7,097 nt of DNA from an uncultured Megasphaera sp. (GTDB lineage Bacteria > Bacillota > Negativicutes > Veillonellales > Megasphaeraceae). Shown here piece after piece: positions 1 through 5,648 of this stretch. The stretch's first letter is position 1; each line of letters begins with the position of its first letter. Location: NCBI GenBank assembly GCA_900548635.1, contig URLP01000095.1, positions 1 through 7,097 on the forward strand, given 5' to 3'. The notes under the pieces were generated by a model. The model made no database searches, had not been told where the DNA came from, and saw only the letters and a list, made by a program, of their open reading frames with translations. The translations under genes were made by a program, and so were the position numbers.

Positions 1-39
1 GCGGCTCCTCTCATGACTAAAGTCACGAGTCTCCGCCGC
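1..39. repeat. imperfect inverted repeat / hairpin at the left edge
   Basis: The outer arms GCGGC (1-5) and GCCGC (35-39) pair perfectly. After an internal loop, the inner arms at 10-17 and 22-29 pair with a single A-C mismatch around a TAAA loop, giving a GAC-TAAA-GTC tip. There is no T-tract after it, so it is not a typical intrinsic terminator. The shape, and a tip of the GACTAAAGTC kind, recall the subterminal hairpins of IS200/IS605-type elements. No transposase can be seen because the window begins here, so that identity is inference from memory of such ends. The hairpin contains the ATG at 13 of the following reading frame, which argues against that codon being the start. Confidence 0.45.
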
Positions 40-42
40 ACC

Positions 43-849
43 ATGAAGATGAAACAATTTGGCAAGACGAAATGGACGGGGCTGCTGCGATGTGCCCTTC
101 TGACCCTGCTGCTGGTCATGATGATGGCCTCAACGGCGCTGGGGGCCCGGAGAACTGTCCTGGTCCACAATGTAAGGGAAATGATGGAGGCTCTTGGTGA
201 CCATACGGAAATCATCCTGGCACCGGGCCAGTACAACCTGTCTGCCTGGCTGCGGGGACCCTTTGCGGACCCGGTGATTCACAACTTCGCCTGGAATCCC
301 ATCAGTCCTCCGGGGCTGTACCGGGTCTATCATGAACTGGAACTGGCCGGATTCCAGGATTTGACCATCCGGGGACAGGATACCGGGGCCATCACGGCAG
401 AAATCGTCACGGAGGACCCCTATTCCTCGGTGTTTAAATTCCTGAACTGCCAGCAAATCCGGCTGGCTCATCTCCGGTTCGGGCATATCCTGCAAGAAGG
501 CCACTGTACCGGAGCTGTGCTGAATCTGGAACAGGTGAAAGATGCCAGTCTGGATCACCTGAATCTGTACGGTTGCGGGACTTATGGGTACGAAGCCCGG
601 AGATGCAAAAACATCCTCCTTAGGGACAGCGTAATCCGCAGCTGTACCTATGGTCTGGTCAGTGCCACAGAGTGCCAGAATCTAAAGATCGTCCGGACCA
701 CTTTCAAAGACACCAGCACGAATCTCTCACTTTTTGAAGTGAATCATTCCCGGTTGGAACTACTCGACTGCACCTTCCAGAATGTACTGGGAAAGATCAA
801 CAGCCTGGATATGACAGAGGGAAAGGTAATCCAGATTCACGAACTGTGA
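43..849 (+). CDS. secreted right-handed beta-helix (pectin-lyase-like fold) protein
   Basis: A predicted exported protein of about 268 residues from the ATG at 43. The N-terminus is basic (MKMKQFGKTK), followed by a hydrophobic stretch at about residues 14-30 and an ALG-A signal-peptidase site near 34/35. The mature part has short repeated turns of the kind NxxIxxxxFxxC (for example around LEQVKDASLDHLNLYGC, then RCKNILLRDSVIRSC, then CQNLKIVRTTFKD). These are typical coils of right-handed parallel beta-helix proteins. The opening segment resembles the usual N-cap: a VxNVREMMEAL helix followed by IILAPGQYNL. Family members include polysaccharide lyases and many proteins without known activity, and I see no recognisable catalytic site, so no substrate is proposed. 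The start is uncertain. The frame is open to the left edge, ATGs lie at 13, 43 and 49, and none has a Shine-Dalgarno. I chose 43 because it gives a normal signal peptide and lies outside the 1-39 hairpin. Glycine and arginine codon use (GGG/GGA, CGG/AGA/AGG) differs from the metalloprotease gene downstream. Confidence 0.8.
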   Translation: MKMKQFGKTKWTGLLRCALLTLLLVMMMASTALGARRTVLVHNVREMMEALGDHTEIILAPGQYNLSAWLRGPFADPVIHNFAWNPISPPGLYRVYHELELAGFQDLTIRGQDTGAITAEIVTEDPYSSVFKFLNCQQIRLAHLRFGHILQEGHCTGAVLNLEQVKDASLDHLNLYGCGTYGYEARRCKNILLRDSVIRSCTYGLVSATECQNLKIVRTTFKDTSTNLSLFEVNHSRLELLDCTFQNVLGKINSLDMTEGKVIQIHEL

Positions 850-862
850 AGGACTTAGAGAC

Positions 863-918
863 AAGGAGGGATAATGGACCCACCGGTGGCCCGCTGCGAA
901 TCCTGTGTACCGCCTTAA
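863..918 (+). other. strong Shine-Dalgarno followed by a 14-codon open frame (vestigial gene start or leader)
   Basis: AAGGAGG at 863-869 is followed four bases later by ATG at 874. The frame reads MDPPVARCESCVPP and ends at TAA 916-918. Such a perfect ribosome binding site 14 bases after the stop of the beta-helix gene would normally introduce a second operon gene, yet only a stub with a CxxC pair follows. It may be the remains of a deleted or frameshifted gene, a small translated leader, or chance. Nothing about the peptide is recognisable to me. It lies upstream of the promoter at 922, so it is not a leader of the metalloprotease transcript from that promoter. Confidence 0.2.
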
Positions 919-921
919 CCC

Positions 922-949
922 TTGCAACAATCCTCTTTCTATGTATAAT
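922..949 (+). promoter_or_regulatory. sigma-70-type promoter of the M48 protease gene
   Basis: A -35 hexamer TTGCAA (922-927) and a consensus -10 TATAAT (944-949) are separated by 16 bases. Initiation would fall near 956, about 30 bases before the start codon at 986. The stretch is clearly more AT-rich than the flanking coding DNA. This gives the protease gene its own transcript, separate from the beta-helix gene. Confidence 0.75.
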
Positions 950-970
950 GAAGATAGCAATCATACATGG

Positions 971-977
971 AAAGGGG
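971..977 (+). promoter_or_regulatory. ribosome binding site that fixes the M48 protease start at 986
   Basis: AAAGGGG lies eight bases before the ATG at 986. The same frame is open back to an ATG at 905, but that codon lies upstream of the -35/-10 promoter, has no Shine-Dalgarno and would put 27 extra residues before a normal signal peptide. The start at 986 is therefore preferred. Confidence 0.8.
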
Positions 978-985
978 ATTTTTTT

Positions 986-2077
986 ATGGATTTCAAGAAA
1001 AAACTGGCCGCTGCCTGCGTCCTGACGATGACCTCCCTGGCACTGCCTATCGGCGTCATGCCAGTCCAGACGGTGCATGCCAATATCATTACGGACGTCA
1101 TCGGCGGCTTCCAGCTCAAATCGGCCATGAGCAAGCAGCTCAAAGCCTACGACACGACCAAGGAAGGGCAGGCCGCCATTTATCAGCAAGTGACGAAGCA
1201 GACGGGCGTCCTCAATAATTCTTATTATGACAACCGCCTTGCAAGCATCATGAACCGCCTCAGCGCGAGCATTGCCAAGACGGACTCGAGTATCACGACC
1301 CTGCCGTACCGCTGGTATGTCAGCCCGGACACGACCTTCAACGCCGCCTGCACGATGGGTCACGTCATGGTCGTCAATAAGGGCATGTTCGACCTCCTCA
1401 ACAACGATGACGAAATCGCCGTCGTCCTCGGCCACGAAATGGGCCACGGCCAGAAGCACCATGTGGCCAACGCGACGATGAAGAAGCTCAACGTGGAAAT
1501 CGGCAAGCAGGTCCTGGCCGACAGCGTCGGTGCTTCGGGCCTGAGCAGCCTGATCCTCGACACGGTCAGCAACCAGATCGAAACGGTCCATATCGACAGG
1601 GCCGACGAATGGGCGGCGGACAACCTCTCCTTCGACTACGTGACCAATGCCGGCTACAACCCGGGCGCGACGGCCGCTGTCTGGCAGCGGGTCATCGAAA
1701 AGCAGGGCGACAATTCGAGCAACTTCGTCGGTGAAATCTTCTCGCCGTCGGACCACCCGTCCAACGTGGAACGGCGCGACAACTACGCCAAGAAGCTCTA
1801 TGAAATGAGCGGCAAACACGCCAGCGTCAAAGACGGTACAGTCTACGTCAATGGCAAGAAATTCATCAAGCCTGCCGCCACGTACAGCATGAGCAGTGCC
1901 GAACGGTCCTATTTCGTCCTGGGCAACCTGGCTGCCGCGTATCAGAACGGCCACAGCAAGCAGCCGGCTACGGCTTCCGGCGGTACGCTCTACTTAGGGC
2001 CGCAGAACATCATGACGCCGGTCAACGGCGACCCGTCGGCAGAAGAACTGGCAGCGCAGCTCAATAAAATCAAATAA
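986..2077 (+). CDS. exported M48-family zinc metalloprotease
   Basis: A protein of 363 residues. The N-terminus MDFKKKLAAA, a hydrophobic stretch and a VHA-N site near residue 32 form a Sec signal peptide, and no other membrane segment is obvious. The peptidase domain covers about residues 65-275. It carries HEMGH at 150-154 (HExxH, zinc ligands and catalytic Glu), EWAAD at 208-212 (the M48 ExxAD third ligand) and SDHPS with His257, the downstream conserved S-x-H-P element of the family. All the expected active-site residues are present. In diderms, soluble or lipid-anchored relatives such as BepA and LoiP (YggG) act in the periplasm on misassembled envelope proteins; a similar quality-control role here is inference. 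Unlike LoiP there is no lipobox cysteine. Residues from about 280 to 363 form a C-terminal extension (VKDGTVYVNGKKF, then a helical AERSYFVLGNLAAAYQNG stretch) that I cannot assign. The gene has its own promoter and terminator and so appears monocistronic. Confidence 0.95.
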   Translation: MDFKKKLAAACVLTMTSLALPIGVMPVQTVHANIITDVIGGFQLKSAMSKQLKAYDTTKEGQAAIYQQVTKQTGVLNNSYYDNRLASIMNRLSASIAKTDSSITTLPYRWYVSPDTTFNAACTMGHVMVVNKGMFDLLNNDDEIAVVLGHEMGHGQKHHVANATMKKLNVEIGKQVLADSVGASGLSSLILDTVSNQIETVHIDRADEWAADNLSFDYVTNAGYNPGATAAVWQRVIEKQGDNSSNFVGEIFSPSDHPSNVERRDNYAKKLYEMSGKHASVKDGTVYVNGKKFIKPAATYSMSSAERSYFVLGNLAAAYQNGHSKQPATASGGTLYLGPQNIMTPVNGDPSAEELAAQLNKIK

Positions 2078-2134
2078 TGATTGAACAGCATAACTAAAGG
2101 CAAAATGGCCGTGTGTTATGTATATTTTATATCT

Positions 2135-2168
2135 ATCACCTGTAGTAAAATACAGGTGATTTTTTTTT
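2135..2168 (+). terminator. intrinsic terminator after the M48 protease gene
   Basis: A perfect 10-bp stem (ATCACCTGTA at 2135-2144 and TACAGGTGAT at 2151-2160) encloses a six-base GTAAAA loop and is followed directly by eight T residues (2161-2168). It lies 58 bases after the protease stop and separates that gene from the four-gene run starting at 2235. The other side lacks an equally good T-tract, so it reads as a + strand terminator. Confidence 0.92.
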
Positions 2169-2234
2169 GAAATAAGTTATCCTATAAGCAAGAAAAGAAT
2201 TTTACAAGAATCGTTACGAAAAGGAGGTAATCTT
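2169..2234 (+). promoter_or_regulatory. AT-rich leader of the SPFH operon; promoter expected but not clear
   Basis: This 66-base gap must contain the promoter if the four-gene run is independent of terminator read-through. Possible -10 hexamers are TATAAG (2183-2188) and TACAAG (2203-2208), but neither has a convincing -35 at a normal distance. TGAAAT at 2168-2173 resembles a sigma-W-type -35 (TGAAAC), but no CGTA-type -10 follows at the right spacing. The gap ends with an excellent ribosome binding site, AAGGAGGT at 2221-2228, six bases before the ATG. Confidence 0.4.
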
Positions 2235-3725
2235 ATGGGTTTGATCAAAGCGGCAATGGGTGCGGCCGGCGGTGTCCTGGCTGACCAGTGGAAGGAATTT
2301 TTCTATTGTGATAGTATGCCCCCTGACATCCTCATGATGAAAGGGCAGAAGCAGACGAGTTCGCGCGGCCGCAGTTCCAATACGAGCGGCGAAGACAATA
2401 TCATTTCCAACGGCTCGAAGATCGCCGTCAACAACGGCCAGTGCATGATGATCGTCGAATCGGGCAAGGTCGTCGACGTCTGCAACGAACCGGGCGAATA
2501 TATCTATGATATGTCGACAGAACCGTCCATCTTTACGGGAGGCCTCGAACAGGGGCTCCGGGATATGTGGGGCCAGATGAAGGAACGCTTCACCTTTGGC
2601 GGCGATACGGGCAAGGACCAGCGGGTCTACTACTTCAACATGAAAGAGCTCATCGGCAATAAGTACGGCACGCCGCAGGAAGTCCCGTTCAAGATGAAAG
2701 ACCCCGATACGGGTCAGATTCTCTTGATCCGCCTGCGCTGTTTCGGCGAATACAGCTATCGTATCGTCGACCCGGTCCTGTTCTATACCAACGTAGCGAG
2801 CAACGTCGCCGACCGGTATGAACGCAGCCAGATCGACAGCCAGCTGAAATCGGAACTGCTCAACGCCTTGCAGCCGGCCTTTGCCAAGCTCAGTGCTCAG
2901 CGCATCGACTACGTCGAACTGCCGGGGCGGACCTTTGAAATCGCCGACGCCTTGAATGAAGTCCTGTCCAAGCGCTGGCGGGAACTGCGCGGCCTGGAAA
3001 TCGTATCCTTCGGCATCAACAGCATCAAGGCCAATGAAGAAGATGAAGCGAAGATCCAGAAAGTACAGATGGGCAAGACCCTGTCGGATCCGTCGCTGGC
3101 CATGGGTGCCATGGCCGATGCCACCAGCGATGCCCTGCGCCTGGCGGCCCAGAATGAAGGCGGTGGCGGCGCGGCTTTCGGCTTCATGAATATGAATATG
3201 GCCGGCAATGCCGGTGCCGGCATGTATCAGCAGATGGCTCAGCAGCAGGAGCTGATGGAACGGCGGCAACGACTGATGGACCATCAGCAGTTAGAAGCTG
3301 AAATGGCCCGAGTGAAGGCCGAAGCAGAACGGGGCGTAGCTGCGCAGGCAGGCAGCTGGACCTGCCCGCAATGCGGCACGGAAAATTTGGGCAAATTCTG
3401 CCTGAACTGCGGCACGAAGAAACCGGAACCCAAGCCGGCCGATACGTGGGACTGCGACTGCGGCCAGACGGGCAATACGGGGAAATTCTGTATGAACTGC
3501 GGTAAGGCCAAGCCCGAAGGGAAAGCGCCGGAAGCGGGTTGGACCTGTCCCAAGTGCGGCGCTGTCAATCAGGGCAAGTTCTGCATGGAATGTGGGACTC
3601 AGAAGCCGGCTGACGCACCGCTCTTCAAGTGCGACAAGTGCGGCTGGCAGCCGCCGGATCCGCATCATCCGCCGAAATTCTGCCCGAACTGCGGCGATCC
3701 TTTCGACGAGCACGACCAACAATAG
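2235..3725 (+). CDS. SPFH/flotillin-like (YdjI-type, COG4260) protein with four C-terminal zinc ribbons
   Basis: A protein of 496 residues with a perfect ribosome binding site. The N-terminal segment, residues 1-40 (MGLIKAAMGAAGGVLADQWK then EFFYCDSMPPD), is typical of COG4260, the stomatin/prohibitin-like family that contains B. subtilis YdjI and is often annotated 'virion core protein'. The SPFH core runs from about 55 to 275, with NGSKIAVNNGQCMMIVESGK, the NEPGEY turn, KDQRVYYFN, GEYSYRIVDP and RIDSQLKSELL. Residues 309-345 are Gly/Met/Gln-rich and lead into a helical coiled stretch (335-368). Four zinc ribbons follow: C377/C380-C389/C392, C407/C409-C419/C422, C438/C441-C450/C453 and C466/C469-C483/C486. 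The second has CxC instead of CxxC in its first knuckle. No transmembrane helix is evident, so membrane contact is probably through the N-terminus or partners. It is the first gene of the run, 21 bases before the zinc-ribbon/TM gene. Relatives oligomerise at the inner face of the membrane in stress responses; that role here is inferred from the family and neighbours. Confidence 0.94.
   Translation: MGLIKAAMGAAGGVLADQWKEFFYCDSMPPDILMMKGQKQTSSRGRSSNTSGEDNIISNGSKIAVNNGQCMMIVESGKVVDVCNEPGEYIYDMSTEPSIFTGGLEQGLRDMWGQMKERFTFGGDTGKDQRVYYFNMKELIGNKYGTPQEVPFKMKDPDTGQILLIRLRCFGEYSYRIVDPVLFYTNVASNVADRYERSQIDSQLKSELLNALQPAFAKLSAQRIDYVELPGRTFEIADALNEVLSKRWRELRGLEIVSFGINSIKANEEDEAKIQKVQMGKTLSDPSLAMGAMADATSDALRLAAQNEGGGGAAFGFMNMNMAGNAGAGMYQQMAQQQELMERRQRLMDHQQLEAEMARVKAEAERGVAAQAGSWTCPQCGTENLGKFCLNCGTKKPEPKPADTWDCDCGQTGNTGKFCMNCGKAKPEGKAPEAGWTCPKCGAVNQGKFCMECGTQKPADAPLFKCDKCGWQPPDPHHPPKFCPNCGDPFDEHDQQ
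3357..3695 (+). repeat. four-fold internal zinc-ribbon repeat
   Basis: Within the SPFH gene, the coding segment repeats with a spacing of about 30-33 residues. Each unit ends in a knuckle of the form xKFCxxCG, starting at 3390, 3480, 3573 and 3672. The first three units also share an opening tryptophan (W375, W405, W436) and a Lys-Pro tail after the last cysteine. DNA identity is high over the second knuckle (AAATTCTG or AAGTTCTG in all four), which suggests growth by tandem duplication. The number of units could therefore vary between strains. Confidence 0.8.
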
Positions 3726-3746
3726 CGTAAGAAATGAGGTGAGCTT

Positions 3747-4847
3747 ATGGCCAATACTTCCGTAGGCTATAAATGCCCGAACTGTGGCGGCCCCCTGGCC
3801 TTTGCGCCGGGGTCGGAAAAAGTGACCTGTCCGTACTGCGATACGGAATTTGAAGTCGCCAAGATCGAAGAACTCTTTGCCAAACAGGAAAAATTGGCTG
3901 CCGAAGCCCAGGCGGCGAAAGAAGCCAAGTGGGATACGGCCGATGCCGGCAGTGAATGGGGCGAAGACGAAGCAGCCCAGATGCAGACCTTCACTTGTTC
4001 CTCCTGTGGCGCTGAGCTGGTCAGCGATGGCAATACGATGGCGACGGAATGTTGCTACTGCGGCAACCCGACCATGATCCCCAGCCGTTTTTCGGGGATG
4101 CTCAAGCCCGATTTCGTTATTCCTTTTAAAAAGACGAAAGACGAGGCCGTAGCCGCTTTGAAAGAATTTTATAAGGGCAAACGGCTTCTGCCAAAGGCCT
4201 TCACGGCCCATAACCGCGTCGAAGCCATCCAGGCTATGTACGTGCCTTTCTGGCTCTTCGATTCTGATGTGACAGCGTCGGCCGAATTCCGGGCTGAGAC
4301 CGATACGGTCTATGAAACGAATGATGAAACCGTGACCGAGACCAGCATCTACCGCTGCGACCGCCAGGGGACCATGCGCTTCCAGCGTATTCCCGTCGAC
4401 GGCAGCCAGAAGATGGACGATACCTATATGGAAAGCATCGAGCCTTATGATTATCACGACCTGGTTCCCTTCAGCAGCGCCTATCTGACGGGTTATCTGG
4501 CCGATAAATACGACGTCGATGCCGAAGCCGCCGTGCCCCGGGCGGACGAACGGGTCCGCCAGAGCGCCCTCGGCGTCCTCGAAGATACCGTCGAAGGCTA
4601 TGACCGGGTAGAACTCAAAGAAGATGCCATCCACAAAGAGGAAGGGGCTGTGTCCTATGCCATGGCGCCCGTGTGGATCCTGACGACGCGTTACCAGGAC
4701 CAGCCGTATACGTTCATGATGAACGGCCAGACCGGCAAGATGGTCGGCAGCCTGCCTTATGACAAGGCCAGGGCCAACCTGTACTGGGCCGGCAGTGCCT
4801 TGATCTTGACGACGATTTTCTACTTCATTGCCAAGTGGTTCGTGTAA
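3747..4847 (+). CDS. double zinc-ribbon protein with C-terminal membrane anchor (YdjG-like)
   Basis: A protein of 366 residues; GAGGTGA (3736-3742) precedes the ATG. The first zinc ribbon uses C10/C13 and C28/C31 (YKCPNCGG and CPYCDTEFE). An Ala/Glu/Lys-rich helix (39-62) and an acidic linker follow, then a second ribbon with C84/C87 and C102/C105 (CSSCGAEL and CCYCGN; C103 is an extra cysteine). Residues 115-335 are a soluble region with IPFKKTKDEA, a conserved-looking YVPFWLFD and a beta-rich stretch ending MMNGQTGKMVG. One hydrophobic helix at about 345-363 ends the protein, placing the ribbons in the cytoplasm on a tail anchor. This matches the layout of TFIIB-type zinc-ribbon proteins next to SPFH genes, such as B. 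subtilis YdjG. Such ribbons are sometimes mis-annotated as PriA or replisome fragments, but there is no helicase region here. The likely role is a membrane dock for the SPFH protein. Whether the ribbons bind protein or nucleic acid cannot be told from sequence. Confidence 0.9.
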   Translation: MANTSVGYKCPNCGGPLAFAPGSEKVTCPYCDTEFEVAKIEELFAKQEKLAAEAQAAKEAKWDTADAGSEWGEDEAAQMQTFTCSSCGAELVSDGNTMATECCYCGNPTMIPSRFSGMLKPDFVIPFKKTKDEAVAALKEFYKGKRLLPKAFTAHNRVEAIQAMYVPFWLFDSDVTASAEFRAETDTVYETNDETVTETSIYRCDRQGTMRFQRIPVDGSQKMDDTYMESIEPYDYHDLVPFSSAYLTGYLADKYDVDAEAAVPRADERVRQSALGVLEDTVEGYDRVELKEDAIHKEEGAVSYAMAPVWILTTRYQDQPYTFMMNGQTGKMVGSLPYDKARANLYWAGSALILTTIFYFIAKWFV

Positions 4848-4859
4848 GGAGGGATAGCC

Positions 4860-5624
4860 ATGAAAGGATATATAACCAAGAGTCTGCTGTTCCTGGCCTG
4901 TCTGTTCTTCCTGGCGATGAATGTCTTGGCCGCCAATCCGTCCAGCCTGGCTGACGGGGCCCAGCTCCTGAAGGGCAGTGAACGCATTGCCGTGCTGAAT
5001 GAACTCGGCAACATCGAAAAGAAATACGGCGTGCGCCTGGCCGTCGTCACCGTCAAGACGACGAATAAAGTAAAAATCGGCGACTATGCCAATCAGCTCC
5101 TGGACAGCACTTATATAGACGGGAAGAACGGCAATATGGTCCTGGTCCTGGCGATGGATACGCGGGACTATTACGTAGCCACCGATAAGGCCATGCGCCA
5201 GCGCATCAGCGATAAAGGCAGCCTTCCCGTCTTGGAAGGAAAATTCCTGCCCTTGCTGAAAGAAAAGAAATATGCCGAGGCTTTCAAAGCCTATGCCTTG
5301 GAGTCCGGTGAACTGCTGGCCTATTATGAAGCCAATGGCAAGGCCTATGATCCGCATGACGCCTTCAGTTGGACGGCGCTGCTCATCGCCCTGGTCCTCG
5401 GCATCGGCGGCGGCTTCCTCATCCGGCGCTATCTCATCAGCACCATGAGTAATGTCGCACCGGCCCTGGCGGCGTCGGCCTACCTCGATGAGAACAGCTT
5501 CGACCTTACGGAAAAGGAAGATACGTTCCTGTTCATGAATGTATCCCGCGTAGCCAAAGCGAAAAAATCGGGCCGCAACGACAGTACCGACGAGAATCAC
5601 GGCGGTGGCGGCGGGAAGTTTTAA
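4860..5624 (+). CDS. TPM-domain membrane protein (YdjH-like)
   Basis: A protein of 254 residues. Its ribosome binding site AAGGAGGG (4846-4853) overlaps the stop codon of the preceding gene, so the two are probably translationally coupled. A signal peptide covers residues 1-24 (hydrophobic LLFLACLFFLAM, then VLA-A). The extracytoplasmic TPM domain (TLP18.3/Psb32/MOLO-1 fold) covers about 28-157, with YGVRLAVVTVKT, NGNMVLVLAMDTRDYYVATD and the KYAEAFKAYA helix. A transmembrane helix (170-188) is followed by the basic sequence RRYL and a cytoplasmic tail of about 60 residues. The tail contains EDTFLFMNVSRVAKAKK and ends in a glycine run, GGGGGKF. Similar FLxxxVxR and Gly-rich terminal motifs recur in Firmicutes TPM proteins, function unknown as far as I know. 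Some TPM proteins have phosphatase-like activity, but in this context it more likely completes the membrane complex with the SPFH and zinc-ribbon proteins. Confidence 0.9.
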   Translation: MKGYITKSLLFLACLFFLAMNVLAANPSSLADGAQLLKGSERIAVLNELGNIEKKYGVRLAVVTVKTTNKVKIGDYANQLLDSTYIDGKNGNMVLVLAMDTRDYYVATDKAMRQRISDKGSLPVLEGKFLPLLKEKKYAEAFKAYALESGELLAYYEANGKAYDPHDAFSWTALLIALVLGIGGGFLIRRYLISTMSNVAPALAASAYLDENSFDLTEKEDTFLFMNVSRVAKAKKSGRNDSTDENHGGGGGKF

Positions 5625-5648
5625 GCAAAATACGAAGGAGGAAACCCG

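Noticed and set aside
880..889. A perfect 10-base palindrome CCACCGGTGG between the beta-helix gene and the promoter
   Set aside because: It has no loop and no T-tract, so it is not a terminator. One isolated 10-base palindrome is weak evidence for an operator.
905..985. An upstream in-frame ATG that would extend the M48 protease by 27 residues
   Set aside because: It lies upstream of the -35/-10 promoter, lacks a Shine-Dalgarno, and would bury the signal peptide.
846..1025. A frame from GTG 846 overlapping the beta-helix stop as GTGA, encoding a hydrophobic stretch through the promoter
   Set aside because: There is no Shine-Dalgarno before 846. The hydrophobic residues come from the AT-rich promoter bases, and the frame runs into the protease gene in the wrong phase before stopping.
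797..1954. A 385-codon minus-strand frame opposite the M48 protease
   Set aside because: It is a shadow of the protease codon bias, has no domain I recognise, and reads through the promoter and ribosome binding site of the real gene.
2214..3284. A 356-codon minus-strand frame opposite the SPFH gene
   Set aside because: The opposite strand encodes an unmistakable COG4260 protein, and the antisense product shows no recognisable family.
3357..3695. The repeated cysteine-codon units were considered as a DNA repeat array (CRISPR-like)
   Set aside because: They stay in frame, encode zinc ribbons, and have no constant repeat with unique spacers.
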